Assembly (NCBI GenBank): GCA_036429605.1 | Contig: CM071590.1 | Location: forward strand, 3,720,001-3,784,000 | Reading direction: 5' to 3' | Source: Cladobotryum mycophilum | Taxonomy: Eukaryota > Ascomycota > Sordariomycetes > Hypocreales > Hypocreaceae | Length of the DNA: 64,000 nt | Part shown: piece after piece, positions 23,901 through 35,914 of the stretch | Layout of the letters: each line of letters opens with the position of its first letter | Position numbering within the stretch: the first letter of the stretch is position 1 | Notes under the pieces: model-generated | What the model saw: only the letters and a program-made list of their open reading frames with translations | Told to the model about the DNA's origin: nothing | Databases searched by the model: none | Program-made: the position numbers and the translations under genes

Positions 23901-25057
23901 GCCTTGCTCCGTATCATCGTCATGGTTACTGAGTACTGCCTAGTAGGTACAATCAAGTGACAAAAGTCTACACTCACAGGTCCGTGGTACTGCTAGGAGG
24001 GGTGAGCGCAGACCTGTCGTATAACTGTACCTTATTAATGCGTAGGTAGCATCCCATCATGTCAAGAGGTAAGGACCCCAATGCTTACTTCTAAATCCAG
24101 CTATGGAAACACTGTGAGACCCGAACACATCTTAATACCAATCAGTCATCAGTAGTTCCAGGGTAAGCAATCATCTCATTACTATCAAAGCTGCCTCATT
24201 CCCCTGTGAGCATGATAGGGTAACGTTTCACTGTGTTCAGGGTGAGACTCTGAGCTGCCTCTGAGTCTTCCATGGCGGAATCGTGAGGCTCAACCCCCTC
24301 TTTGATATCATCTGACATTAATTAATTCAACCTGGACGGCTGTGTAACAGATGATTAAACAGTTGAGCGTGCTGAGCATATATGCCGTCAAGGTTCACAA
24401 ACAAACGTCACAATGTCTCAAGAAACTGAATCACATGGTCCATCTGTAACATATTAATATTGAACTTGACTGAAATAAAAAGAACCCTCGCCTGCTCTGA
24501 GGTGTTGGAGGTGCTGTGTGTGCAGGGTGAGACATGCTGTTAATTTCTCTGGTGAGGCCTCGGAAGGCGGATAACGTTCGCTAGAAAACACGTCTTGAGG
24601 CTAGACTCCGCCCAATAACCGAATAAAACAGTTCCTTGTGACTTGTCATGTCGTCACTTGCTGTAAAACAACTTTGAAAATTTCCCCATTTCACCGAATC
24701 CGAACCCGCTTCCCAAATATCTTCCGTACGAGCGGTGACCAATCAGGTTGTCGTTGACATTATAAAACTACATGCCAGCCAAAGCAAATAGTGATGCTTC
24801 CTGTATGGAGGATGGCTCCGAGCGCTACAGGACCAATCATGACGTTAGGCGCACACGGGTAGAGCTGTGCGCAGTCCGTCTGCAAAGCGAACCTTTACGT
24901 GATCGTGTCCCCTCGGAGCCGCCTTGGCTGGCGAACTGCCGTTTCGCAAAATCGTTTTTCGATCTGGCGAAGCAGACTTGGAGGAGGAAGACGAAGACCG
25001 GCCTGCAGACAAAGAAGGGGTCTTCTTCTGCAGGGTGTCCACAGGCCGGTCGGATTG
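20978..25057. other. Gene-free spacer (4.1 kb)
   Basis: No convincing coding sequence. The first few hundred bases are the upstream region of the SWIM gene. Between about 23,300 and 24,770 there are almost no frames above 60 codons, stop codons are frequent in all frames, and TAATTA-type words recur, which is compatible with decayed non-coding DNA. A CCAAT word (24739-24743) and TATAAA (24761-24766) lie close together, but the ATG that follows at 24772 is too near to be served by that TATA box. Confidence 0.5.
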
Positions 25058-25776
25058 TCAATCGATGCCGTGCTGTCTCTTGAGCTGCGCTAAAGATTCA
25101 CGGCGAGCCTCGAGATCCTCTTTTGACTTGGCCATCTTGTCGGGCTGATGGTATAGTACTAAAGGATGTGGAGTTAGTCGCGATGGCTTGATTTGAAGAT
25201 GGGTGTTCAGTCATGATAAAGTTACATACCAACTAGATAGCGATTCTGGAAGTTGAAGCCGTTGAGCTTGTCGCAGGCTTGCTTCGCATCCATGACATCC
25301 TCGTAGACCACAAAGGCCGTTCCCTTTGTATTGTTGGCAATGCCTTGACGGACTTGGCTACTCTCACAGTCAGCATGACGGACATGGTTGGTTGGACATC
25401 GGGGGTAACACGGCCCGGGGGGTGCATACCGAATAGGTCCGAACTTTCCAAACAGGTCGAACAGCTCCTCAGGAGTGACGTTGTAGCTGCGAAAGAAGTG
25501 TCAGATGATGTTGTCTGTTTTTGTCTGTTTGTTTGTGTGTTCGTTATATCGATCGGGAAGGGGATAGATAGTACCTCAGGTTCTTTACGAACAGAGCTCT
25601 GTTGAGACATAGTGTTAGCGATCACATACAAAACACCACCATGTTGATAACAGCCCGTTGCCTCGGACGATGAACGGACAATGTCCGCTCGCCTCCGAAA
25701 GGGTTTTGACCGTGCGCGCAAAATGAAGGACGTACCGATTGACTTCGGGGGCAAGTTTCCCGCCGCGACTACTCAT
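25058..25776 (-). CDS. SF3B6: SF3B6/p14 splicing factor (branch-site RRM protein), five exons
   Basis: Exons 25736-25776, 25575-25598, 25430-25486, 25230-25357 and 25058-25158 total 351 bases and encode 116 residues, close to the 125 of human p14. The protein is essentially one RRM: RNP2 LFVKNL at residues 16-21 and RNP1 KGTAFVVY at 52-59, followed by the family hallmark GFNFQNRYLVVLYHQPDKM. Family knowledge: p14 is a subunit of the SF3b complex of the U2 snRNP and contacts the branch-point adenosine region in the nucleus. The gene is split by four introns, one flanking an exon of only 24 bases, and all junctions are GT-AG and in phase. The start is the only ATG upstream of the RRM in frame. 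Confidence 0.95.
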
Positions 25777-26282
25777 CTCTTGGATGATTCAGAATTGGTG
25801 ATGATGATTTCGGACTCGTGTAGGGTCAAAAGGTAAGCGTCGGGGGGAAGAGAAGGAGAATTGCGAAAGCGAAAAGGTTAGAATGGGAAAGGCAAGATTC
25901 CTGGGGTGGAGGCACGAGAGACGCAAGGCGGCGAGAGGATTGAGCGATTGTGAGTGGGTCCTGATAGGCAGTATCCACGTGACTCGTGTTCTGCTCTGCT
26001 GATTTAGGCTTGGCGTCCTTTTTTTCCTCGTTGGCCTGTTAGCGCGTTTGTAGCGGTCGGAAGTTGCAGTGGTCAGCCAAGAGAGTCGAGAACACGGTTT
26101 TTTTTCGCAGTGGTAGCTTGAATTGAAGGGGGCGGGGGGACTTTATTAGAGGAAAAGGGTGAGAAAAAAATAGTCTGCGTATCAAGGTTCAGTAGGACGT
26201 TGTCAATGACGCTTCGTTTCCTTGCGATGTTTTTTTTTGTTTTGTTTTCTTAGAGTGACTGCATTGACTTGAGATGGAGATG

Positions 26283-26321
<39 letters not shown>

Positions 26322-26836
26322 AGAGGGAAAAAAATGACGGAGGAGAAGGAGGAGAGTGGACACAGCCGCCTCCTTGTTCGTCTGATAAACTACCTACCTA
26401 CCTACCTACAGTACCTACCTAACGCATAATGCTGGCTGGCTGTGCCTGGTTGATGTGATAGTATTTGATTGACTGACTGACCAACACAGCACATCTTCCC
26501 GAATCGGTAGGCACGCAGATTGCATCACGCATCACGCGCCGCCTCCTTCTGCACTGATTCACCCAAAGGGATAATTACCCCATTACTCAGACTAACCGTA
26601 CGCGGTAATGAGCAGATGCTTACTAGTTACAGGTAGGGCACTCATTGTGTAATAGATTGGCCAATCAGTCGGTCTGTCTCTTCAGTCAAGAAAATGGATG
26701 CTTCATAATTACAGACTACAGAGCACTGAAAGACTTGATCTCTAACAAGTACCCAAACATGGGCAGTAGTACCTACTAGATAGACTACATTTTCAAAAGC
26801 GAGTAAAGAGTACAGAGCACATATCTACATACTATA
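25777..26836. other. Intergenic region with GA and CTAC repeats
   Basis: No gene seen. The stretch carries the upstream region of the SF3B6 gene, a GA dinucleotide run at about 26287-26318, and CTAC tetranucleotide repeats at about 26390-26420. The last part is the 3' flank of the HET gene. Confidence 0.6.
26287..26318. repeat. GA dinucleotide microsatellite
   Basis: About 16 GA units between the SF3B6 and HET genes, flanked by further purine-rich sequence. Confidence 0.9.
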
Positions 26837-28573
26837 CTAGCCTAGTATTTGAGAACGGCTATAGGACAGCGAGGGCTCGCTCGAAAACATCCTCACTGAA
26901 AGACGCATGGACCCCGATCTGCCATGAGCCCCGAGTTTCTTCCCGCCGAAACGTATGCCGCTTACATCTGCCAGCTTTATTGGAGATAGCCCGATGCCCC
27001 CGGATACGATGGTAAACAGATCATGGCTGTCGTGATACTGCCGAGGTGACCCGTACATGCACTCGCCCCCGTCAATGTCACAGCTCATCCACACATAATC
27101 GTCCAGCAGGCCCAGCACAAAGGCGAACTCAATGGGACGCGCACCGTTCCGACTCCGGGTCGTCGCCAGGAAAGCGACGTGCTGGCCGGGGCCGAGCTTC
27201 AGATAGCAGTTATCCTGGTCATATAGTTTTTCCGGGAACCATGTCAAGGTCGTCCGGTCCATGTCTTGAAAGGCATCTGCATGAATTCGGATGTGGAACT
27301 CTTCCGAGTTTGATGGCACGGTCAGGGATGGATGCGGCGCCCATTGGCCATAATTCTCCCACGCCGATATCCAGATTGCCTGGCGCACTGTTATGCCATA
27401 CGACTTCCAGACGCGGGATAGGATGTCTTTGTGGACGAGACTCATGTGATCAAACGAGGTTCTGTAGAAGTGGCTCTTGGGTCTCCCCGGCCGCTGTCGA
27501 AGGAAGATGATGACTGGGCGGTCTTTCCAGGTACAGGCCAAGAAGGCCAGGAATATATCCTCAAACCGGCGCACTTTCAAGCTCACGATGGGGAGCTGTA
27601 TTTGCAGGCCGAAGTTGGTCATTGAATAATTTGGTTGTGCGCAGCCTACGTGTGTTTGACTCGGCAATGAAAGCTCATTCTCATCATTGATACCGGACTT
27701 TGTTGCGAATTTGATATAATCCATGGGCACGTACTTGGACGAGTTCTCAAACTGGGCCGGTGACGTTGCCAACATGCCCAGCACGTTACCATCGCCCTCC
27801 CATGCGAAAATGCTGTGGTCCGTCGAGAACCGCATGATTTCCTCCTGGAGACGTCGAAACGCATTTCTCTTTTCCCCGTAAATGGTCGGCATGTTCACCC
27901 CAAACAGCCCCATGAGGCAGTACGCCTCGTCTTCTAGCCTTGTAGTCTTTCTCCTCGAAGCCCACGACATTCTTTCGGCCACGCTTGCGTTCGGGACTTT
28001 GTTTCTATCAAGGAGGAAGACTTTCCGAATCTGTGTAATCTCCTGGATGAGGTCGGAGAGTGACGATTTGGTTCCGATGGGCCGCGGATCCCAGTTTCCA
28101 TTGAAGAATATCACCTCCTTCGGAGCGATCAACTCTTGCAGAGTCCAGCCCCTTGTGAACCAATTGCTCGTCCGGACATCCGTCTTTCTGAAACCACCCA
28201 TTTCACTCTCCGCAGCGGGAACATCCTCCAGATAGGCAAAGCATACACTCGCAGCGGCATACCAGGCGTACATGGAGTTGATGGCTTCAGAGAGCTCAGC
28301 GCTGCTTGATTTGTCGATGCAACACGTATCAATCCATGCGTAGCTGAGCTTGTGTTCAAGAGCCTTTCTGCAGCATTCTTCAACTTTGCGGTAGCCCTTC
28401 TTCTGCTTTGCGTTTTTGGACTGAAGCATCAGATCTTGAAACGTAACTTCGTCCTCTGGCCGCCCCCATCTATGTGATAGGATCGCATAGGGCTGGACCT
28501 CCCCGCCGTGATATTCAAGTTGGATCTCGAAAGACTGGCCCTTTTTCTTAGGACTGATATGAATAAGATGCAT
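26837..28573 (-). CDS. HET-domain (heterokaryon incompatibility) protein
   Basis: A single frame reads from an ATG at 28666, but the second ATG at 28573 is preferred because MHLIHISPKK resembles usual HET protein starts; this gives about 578 residues instead of 609. Classic HET-domain blocks are present: YAILSHRWG near the N-terminus, YAWIDTCCID, RGWTLQELIAPKEVIFFNGNW, and the following EDEAYCLMGLFGVNMPTIYGE. The C-terminal 300 residues match no other domain that I recognise; no NACHT, WD or ankyrin repeats are visible. Family knowledge: HET-domain proteins trigger growth arrest or cell death after fusion of incompatible hyphae, and many similar proteins have unknown roles. No intron is needed. 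There is no obvious partner gene next to it. Confidence 0.92.
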   Translation of the reverse strand: MHLIHISPKKKGQSFEIQLEYHGGEVQPYAILSHRWGRPEDEVTFQDLMLQSKNAKQKKGYRKVEECCRKALEHKLSYAWIDTCCIDKSSSAELSEAINSMYAWYAAASVCFAYLEDVPAAESEMGGFRKTDVRTSNWFTRGWTLQELIAPKEVIFFNGNWDPRPIGTKSSLSDLIQEITQIRKVFLLDRNKVPNASVAERMSWASRRKTTRLEDEAYCLMGLFGVNMPTIYGEKRNAFRRLQEEIMRFSTDHSIFAWEGDGNVLGMLATSPAQFENSSKYVPMDYIKFATKSGINDENELSLPSQTHVGCAQPNYSMTNFGLQIQLPIVSLKVRRFEDIFLAFLACTWKDRPVIIFLRQRPGRPKSHFYRTSFDHMSLVHKDILSRVWKSYGITVRQAIWISAWENYGQWAPHPSLTVPSNSEEFHIRIHADAFQDMDRTTLTWFPEKLYDQDNCYLKLGPGQHVAFLATTRSRNGARPIEFAFVLGLLDDYVWMSCDIDGGECMYGSPRQYHDSHDLFTIVSGGIGLSPIKLADVSGIRFGGKKLGAHGRSGSMRLSVRMFSSEPSLSYSRSQILG

Positions 28574-28666
28574 GATGAAGACTCTATTAACCTGATATTG
28601 GTTGTTTTGGTAAGGGTTGGCTAAAAATGACGAGATTCTGTGCGATGTTTGAGACTCTAAAATCAT

Positions 28667-29299
28667 GAACTGAGCACAGGATTCAACTCAGCTAGCAGCC
28701 TGATGAGGCTCGATTAATCAGGTTAGGCAGCCATTTCGGGAGTACACCCTTTCGTGTTCTATTAGCTGTGCCTTGCGTATGACCGAGAGCTTAATACTAC
28801 GCATTACACTCGGATCAAACAGGGTCCGTGGATATGGCAAGATGGAAACAACAGCAACCTTGGGAGAGTGGTGTCAAATTCAACTAGGAGGAAGCTCAAT
28901 GCATACGCATCACAACTTATACAAATACCATATGAGGACTCGACCTTTAAATCAGATCCATTCAGAGACGCTCGTCTCCTTTATCTATCATCACAGATGC
29001 CCGTATAACATCTGGCTTCTCTGTATGTACGAGTGAAAGAACTCCCAGTGCCCGCTCAATGCGCTGTCATCTCAACCAGCATAAAACAAAACAAAACAAA
29101 AATCGCCACTTCGCCTTGCATCCCTATGTTCGTATCCCAATCCGCTTGAGGAACTGCACTGCCCTAAACGCCATCATGAAGAAAGAAACCCTGGTGACAT
29201 GACCCCATCAATTGTCCAGAAGCCCTCCCTTCGTAACCGCTCATCCCCTTGTGTGTCATGAAAAGAAAAGAGAAAAAGAAGAAGCAGTAAACATGAAAA
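28667..29299. other. Intergenic region between HET gene and LAMMER kinase
   Basis: This is the upstream region of the HET gene and the 3' flank of the kinase gene. It contains only short frames and a small AAAAC repeat near 29084-29101. I see no gene. Confidence 0.6.
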
Positions 29300-31493
29300 T
29301 TAGGGCTGGCTGCGCCCGTTATGCCGTGCTAACTGAGCCCGCTCGAGTGCTATCTTTGCTGCTTCAGTGCCATCATCGCGTATGGACTCTTTGAACCATG
29401 GGTGGAGCAACGCTTGCTTTGCAGTGATGCGACGAGCTGGATCGTAAACAAACATCTTTTGAAGCAAATCTAGAAAACTGCGGAGAAAAGCGTTGCCTTT
29501 GGGTATTATTTCCTATTTCAAAAGTAAGCATCACGTTCCATTGATATGTGTAGTCTATACTCACATCAAGCCGCTTCATTGTCTTGACAAACTTTCTCGA
29601 GGCACGACTTGTCTCAGGAGTTGGGTAGTTGAGTTTGAGTCGCTTGAAATAACTTCAATATTGTTAGCGGTTTGTCGATAGGGACGCTGAAGATGAGAAA
29701 TAAGCATACCTAGCTGCGCCGTTGCCTCTTGATGCCATTTTGTTGACTTGGCGGATCATATCCATGTTGATTCGAAGATCAAACACAGCTTCCATCATGG
29801 CAAGATGTTCTAGATTATCATGGGTTTGGAACAATGCGTCTCCCGTAAAGAATTCGACAAGAATGCAGCCCACGCTCCAAATATCACACGGATATGTCCA
29901 TCCGAGCCCCAGGATGATTTCGGGGGCCCTATAGTGGCGCGTCGATACCACAGACGAATGATATTCATCTTGGAACGTAGCTGAACCAAAGTCGATGAGC
30001 CGAATGTCTGAGCTCAGGAGAACTTTGCGCTGCGTTGCTTGGCGCACGGGAGTGGTACGAGACGAAGGAACAGTCCGATTATATGTAAATGTTTGGTATG
30101 ATGCGTCGCGAAGAAGAATATTTTCCGGCTTCAAATCGGTATGTATCAGTCCTAGGTCATGAAGGACTGTCTCATCATGTCAGCGTCACGCATCCATAGG
30201 AATAGGCAAAAAATGGGTATGGATCCTACAGGCAACGCTGGTCAAGAGCTGCTTGGCAAAGCTCTGGATGTGACTATTGGGGAACGGTACAAAGCTGTTC
30301 CCCTTGAGAAAGTCGAAAAGGCTAGAATCGAGAAGATCCATGACGATGCAGGTATGGCCGTAGAAATCGAAGCAGTCTCGCAGGTGGATACACCTATATT
30401 TGTTTTCCGCGTCATTCTGGCGAAGGGTTTGCAGAACGCGCAGCTCAATCTTGGCCGCATCGCGGTACTTTTGCACAGATCGAATAATCTTGACGGCAAC
30501 AAGCTCGTTTCTTCCACGATCAAGGGCTTGAACAACTTTGCCAAAAGTCCCTTGGCCCAAGAGTTTCTTTATTTGGTCTTTGGAAGGAGAAGAAGAAAAA
30601 AGTATCAGTATGGAGACCAAGTCTGGAATAGAGCAACGGAGAACCGACATTGGCTTGCTAGGCTTGTATCTGGAACAACGATATAGTGACCGTCGTCGTC
30701 GTCCAATTTCCTCTTGTCAATATCATAGCCCTATTGCTTGTCAATAAAATGGCGAACCGCGTTTTTGTGGAAAAAATAGAAGACCTACAGCGTGGCCAAC
30801 TCTGATGGCGACATCTTTTGATCTGATAATAGGCTTAGATAGACCACGATACTCGACATCGGCGACCCCAGAGAGTCGGCGTTCTATACTCGGCTCCTCC
30901 TCTGCTTGGAGTCGAGTCCGTCGCCTCTTCTGCGCAGTATTAGGACGGATCACTTCTTCCTGGGCCTTTGATTTCGCCACAGATTGCCGAGTCTCCGGAT
31001 GTGTGGTCTTGGCAGCTGCAGCCTCGTTGTCATCGCGCCCTAATTCTGCTTTTGGGTTCTCTTTCTTTTGCGGAGTCGGCACGTCTTCGTATTTCCGTTT
31101 CTTAGTGGCCGCCGACTGCACTTGAGTCGCTGTCAGGGCGCCCTTTGCCGAATCGCCATTTGAGGCATCCGTCGTACGAGGCTCCGGCGTGTCTTCGATG
31201 ACTATAATCTCACGAGGCAGGCCGTTTTTGTAGAATTCGTTCCAATCTGGCATTCTCGCTCTCTTCCTATCAGGCAAAGATTGGATATCGCTGTTATGGC
31301 ATTGATGAGATGTATATAACGTGTTCTGGAGGGGATTTAATTGTAAAGATGCTGCAGCAATATCATCATGTCGTCGTGAGGGGCTCGAGGAATCGGAGGA
31401 GAGCAGGGTTGGGCGGCGCAGGCCGTCGTGATCAAAACCTAGCTGGTTTGTCCTGTGGATTTGGGGACGATAAGCTGTTGCGAATGGCGACAT
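29300..31493 (-). CDS. LAMMER (CLK/KNS1-type) dual-specificity protein kinase, six exons
   Basis: Exons 30789-31493, 30649-30730, 30230-30577, 29710-30166, 29565-29652 and 29300-29512 sum to 1,893 bases (630 residues), all in phase. Residues 1-235 are a low-complexity, basic, nuclear-looking leader. The kinase domain follows: glycine loop LLGQGTFGKV, VAVKIIRSVQKY, catalytic loop LIHTDLKPENILL with the Thr usual in this family, LIDFGSATF, and the signature EHLAMMEAVFD. Family knowledge: LAMMER kinases (yeast Kns1, fission yeast Lkh1, CLK) phosphorylate SR-type splicing factors and regulators of growth and stress. The intron before the glycine loop uses a GTCGGT donor; the others fit GTNNGT or GTAGG. 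The start at 31493 is the first in-frame ATG; an internal ATG also exists. Confidence 0.93.
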
Positions 31494-32949
31494 TGTACCG
31501 TCTGAATAGGCCCCGAGGGAACTGCACAGCTTCTCCAGCTGGTTCGCCCAAGGTTACCGATCCATCTGACGAGACGACGTGGTAGTCGAGCGTACAAGTA
31601 AGTAGGTAGGTATGTTGGATGTCGGAGGAACGTAAGACCGGGACAGTGGGGATGTAAGGCAAGGCAAGGTAGGTAGGCAAGGTAGGCAAGGTAGGCAAGA
31701 TGGATCGCTGAAAAGGTAGGTTGGAATTAATTATGGACAGAGGTTAAACTTGAATTCGAATAGCGCGTTGGTTGATTCAGCGGTAACTTTTTTGGTGGTA
31801 AAAACCGACGGGAGCTGGAGGTCAGTCAAGGACGGGCACATCAAACGAGGTCGGTTGAGCATCGACTCTTCCCTTCTGGTTTGAAACAACAGCAACTCCA
31901 TTGCCCACGTCGAGATGCATCATTAAAAAAAGGGTCAAATCAAATCTCTCTCCGTCTCATTCTTGCATCACACCTACAAGTAGAAATTAAAAAAGCAATT
32001 GCTGAACCCTATCACGATGCTTATCAGAGAACCGTTTCAGGGGTGGTCTCTTGCAGATGCAAGTCATCACCTGTGCCAAGTGCTGTGCTTGGACATCCAT
32101 TGTGTAATACTCCATAAAGGGATCCTAAAGCACAAATAGACTGTTCCATGTTGTATTCCAATAAGAAATAACCGACGCCACATACTCATCTCTTTTTCAG
32201 TTCTGAGAAGGGCATTGGGTCACTATTGTTACCTAGTAATTTCCTCTGCTTCTTTATACGCCTCCAGGGCACTCCTTCATCTCTGACCCCAGTCACAGGC
32301 ACAGTGCTACTGGTCGAATATCTGACTTTTCTATGAACTATATGAGCCTTGAGCTGAAAGTTCTTGATGGCATGCAGCTTGTCAACAAGAGTGTATGGAT
32401 TTTGCACTTACTAGATAATAGCGAGGTTCTTGGAAGAACCGTCAAAGATACCAAGGTAGGAGGGCCCAGAGCTTGAAAGCCTCCCGTTGCTTCAGCGGGC
32501 TCCTTCGCTATAATCACGTGTAGTAGTGCAGCAACCCCTAAAATCCCAGTATATGGCTGCCTACCCTATTGATTGTTGCTTTGGAATCGTTATTATCAAC
32601 ATATTTCAATCTCTTCTAAATGCATTTTTCACTTACAACTTGACCTTTTTGTATTTTCTTTTTTCTCTCATATAAGATTAATATATGGGATATTTAATCC
32701 TTAATTCACCAACTGTGCTAAACCTGATTTCAAGCTGACGAGACTCTCATCCACCGCGGGTGAATATTCACGGCGAAAGCAAAGTCAACTTGGTAAAGTG
32801 AATTGAGCATTTTCAATCTTTCTTCAAACCTACAGCCATCAAACTGGCTACAGAGGGAAACGGAACACCACAACACACACACATACATCTGTCAGATGAA
32901 GCCATAATACCCAAACAGCCCTCTAGAAGCACTTGGCTAATGGGTAGAG
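31494..32949. promoter_or_regulatory. Divergent intergenic region, LAMMER kinase / DNA glycosylase
   Basis: The two flanking genes are transcribed away from each other, so this 1.46 kb must hold both promoters. A tandem array of 5- and 9-base units (AAGGC, AAGGTAGGC) lies at 31656-31699, about 160-200 bases upstream of the kinase ATG. No gene or clear TATA box was seen. Confidence 0.5.
31656..31699. repeat. Short tandem repeat, units AAGGC and AAGGTAGGC
   Basis: Two or three imperfect copies of AAGGC are followed by AAGGTAGGTAGGC and then two exact copies of AAGGTAGGC at 31679-31696. It lies in the presumed promoter of the LAMMER kinase gene. Confidence 0.75.
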
Positions 32950-34511
32950 ATGGTGACGCGCTTTGGTGACAATCTTCTCTCCGTCTTTGACGTCTGGGAG
33001 GACTCACGTGAATTCTTAATTTCTCTGATCGAGTCTAGAGCTGCGCCAGATGAGCAGGTGAAAAGTCTTTTTGACCAGAGTCTCATCGGTGGCGTAGAAG
33101 ACTGGCATTATTTGATTGAGTGCGCAGAATCTATTCGCCAGGCTAATACTCCCCGACTACATGAGCTTGATGGACGCGATGTTCTCACTTTTGTATGGGG
33201 AATACTCAACAAGCCTAATGATTCTTCATCATCTAAGCAAGACTGGGAAGAGACGGACCGATTGATATCTCTTGCAAGAGGGCTCGAAAAGGATATCGAA
33301 ATCCGGCCACCATTATCGCCTGCTGTACAGGACGTCAAACTCGAACCCACATGTCCACCGCCTCGTGCCAAGAGGAAAAGTCAGGGGACAACATCCCATT
33401 ACTGGTCTGATGAACCTGTCGACAGGAAAAAAGACAGGATAGGATACAATGGAAGACTACAAAGCCTGTTGCGCCCATCTCCCAGAAGGTCCTACAACAA
33501 CAGGAGACCGATCGGAAGGCTGATATAACATGTATCAGCTCCATAAACAACGTACAAGCCTTAGGTATCCTGACGCCTGTCGATTGCTCTTCTGGGCATT
33601 GCGAATCGACTGGGCTGCACTATGGCACTCAAATTAAGAAAGAGAGCATCCTAAAGAAACAGTCAACAGAATCACCTTACTTCTTGCAGCTCATTCCCGA
33701 AAAGAAAGGGATTCTACGAGTTCGACCACCGCCGGGAACGGTTTCCTGTGTCCCGTTTCCCTCACTCAACTCGCCCAGCTTTGGACTCATACAGGAAAAA
33801 GTAGCCCATGAGCCATTCTGGCTACTCATTGCAATCACGTTCCTGATTAAAACCAACGGAAAGCTAGCTATACCGACCTTTTACAAACTAAAACAACGTT
33901 TTCCCACACTCCCTGATCTTATAGACCCGGGTAATGAGGAAGAGTTGCTGGGGATGATACAACATCTTGGACTCTCCAGGGTTCGGCTTGGGTACATTCA
34001 TAGATACGCAAGGGCATTCCTAGAACAGCCGCCCAAAGCTGGTGTGCGATACAGGGTGAGAAATTACGATAGACGGGTTGCTAGTCCACCAAGGGAACTA
34101 TCCAGTGACTCGGGAGACGAGGCTTTACTGACGCCAGATGCGACGGAAGATTTGGAGGCATGGGAGATTGGACACATGACGCAGGGCAAATATGCCTTAG
34201 ACAGCTGGCGCATCTTTTGCCGTGATCAACTCCTTGGCCGAGTAGAGGACTGGAATGGGAAGGGCAGGGAGCCCGAATTCCAACCAGAGTGGATGAGGAC
34301 TAGACCAAACGACAAGGAACTGAGAGCGTATCTTCGTTGGATGTGGATGAGAGAGGGTTGGGAATGGGATCCGTTGACGGGCGAACGAACTGTCCTAAGG
34401 GATGAGATGCGCAGGGCAGTAAATGAAGGGAGGGTTGAATATGATGAGACTGGCGCGTTGCGAATCTTGGAAGCACCAACAGGTGGAGCAGCCATGATGC
34501 CGGGAGAATAG
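32950..34511 (+). CDS. MBD4-like HhH-GPD DNA glycosylase, frame broken by one base
   Basis: The C-terminal half resembles the glycosylase domain of MBD4: EPFWLLIAITFLIKTNGKLAIP, LGLSRVRLGYIHRYARAFL, and QGKYALDSWRIFC, in which the Asp (about residue 418) is the predicted catalytic residue, followed by KELRAYLRWMWMREGWEWD. Family knowledge: MBD4 removes thymine or uracil from G mismatches created by deamination. No methyl-CpG-binding domain is visible. The N-terminal 155 residues (from ATG 32950) are in a different frame from the rest. The second frame is open from 33414, so the break lies between 33414 and 33528. A run of six A at 33427-33432 is the likely site: one more A joins both frames into 520 residues with no intron. 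No good intron fits. The middle region is charged and low in order. Confidence 0.8.
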
Positions 34512-34819
34512 AGGCGTGTTGCAAAGTTATGTATTGAATTTCGCTGTTCATGTATATTGGGAGTGAGGATTTTGCCATGACAAGGCCCAGGAAAAGTATA
34601 GCTGATGTTGAATAATAATAATAATAATAATATTTGAAGTCACTGATCCATCCGGAGTTGGCGGGTCTAGTTTGAATCGAGATAGTGGTTTGGGAAGCAG
34701 CCACAAGTGTAGATGATACCCTGTCTGACAGGACCGTAAGCCAAGGAACAGGCACGTGCCTACTTTTGGGACCTGGTATTTATATCACAGCTGTGTGTGT
34801 ATTTATGTGTGTGTGTATT

Positions 34820-34852
<33 letters not shown>

Positions 34853-35914
34853 AAACCTTCATGTAAGCTGAGTGTTTTATTCGTAAGAGTTTGCCTCTAG
34901 TACTCTGTAGTTTTTAGAGACATGAAAGCCAACAATAAGCCAAATCAGATTCATATATATATGAACTGACTCGTACGTATAGCATCCAATTGACCTGTCA
35001 AAGTGTCCTTGGGAATAGCAGATTCCTAAAAAGGATGGCAGGATGAAGTGAGAATCCATCAGGATCCATGTTATGGGGAAACGCAAGGACGGTTACGGCA
35101 GCTGTTCCACTTAAAAACAGCAACAAACTCGACGAGTGGGAGCAATACTTGTAGTAATAACAGCATCATCCTGCCCCTCACTCGCATCAAACCACCACCA
35201 CCACCACATCAAACTGCAAGGACACAGACTCGCGTCAGGTACCAAAACATCCAAGCACCATGACCCTAATAGGGAGGTGAGGCTAAGAGGGAAGTGCCTG
35301 GTAGGGTACAAGCCGGGTCGCAGGCAGGGTACATGCGTCCTTCTAGAAGTGTACATTGACCGCACGCCTAATTTCATTCGCCAAGACAGGTTTCTTGAGG
35401 GGAACCGCCATGTACCGCCTGGGGAGCCCACTGATCGGATCCACCGTCCTGCCTGAGCCGGTCCTTAAAAGTGGGCACCCTCGGCATGCAGCATCACGGG
35501 ATTTGGAAAGGACACAGTGGTATGTAAGATAATCCGTGTGTGTGTGTCTTTGAGGTCATAGCAAAATAGAAACAAGCTCGCCCACCACCACCAAACTCTC
35601 TGACTGGTCTTGAACCTACCTACCTACCTACCTACCTTTCTTCCTTACTCACCACCCCCTCCTGTTCCTGCTCCTCGTCCTGTTCTTCTTATTTCTCTCT
35701 GTCGCATAATTGACAAGACGAGCCTCAATTGATATCTTCCCCCCTTCAGGGCTGGTTGAGCACGAATCGCATCGCATCGCATTGCACCATCCCGCCCCCT
35801 CCCCTCTCCCTGCAAATCCCCGTCATAGGCTGCGGGAACAAGGAGCGCTCTCGATCGAATCATCGTCTCACGACAACAAAGGCCTGTCTAGTCTTTTTCT
35901 TGCGATAGAGGGAA
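34512..35914. other. Intergenic region upstream of erv29
   Basis: No gene supported. It contains an AAT run at about 34611-34632, GT runs interrupted by ATTTAT at about 34793-34850, and CTAC tetranucleotides at about 35617-35637. The last 200 bases are pyrimidine-rich and form the probable promoter and leader of the Erv29 gene. Confidence 0.6.

Noticed and set aside
24772..25083. 103-codon plus-strand frame preceded by CCAAT and TATAAA
   Set aside because: Overlaps the end of SF3B6 antisense, has no domain, and the TATA word is only six bases from the ATG.
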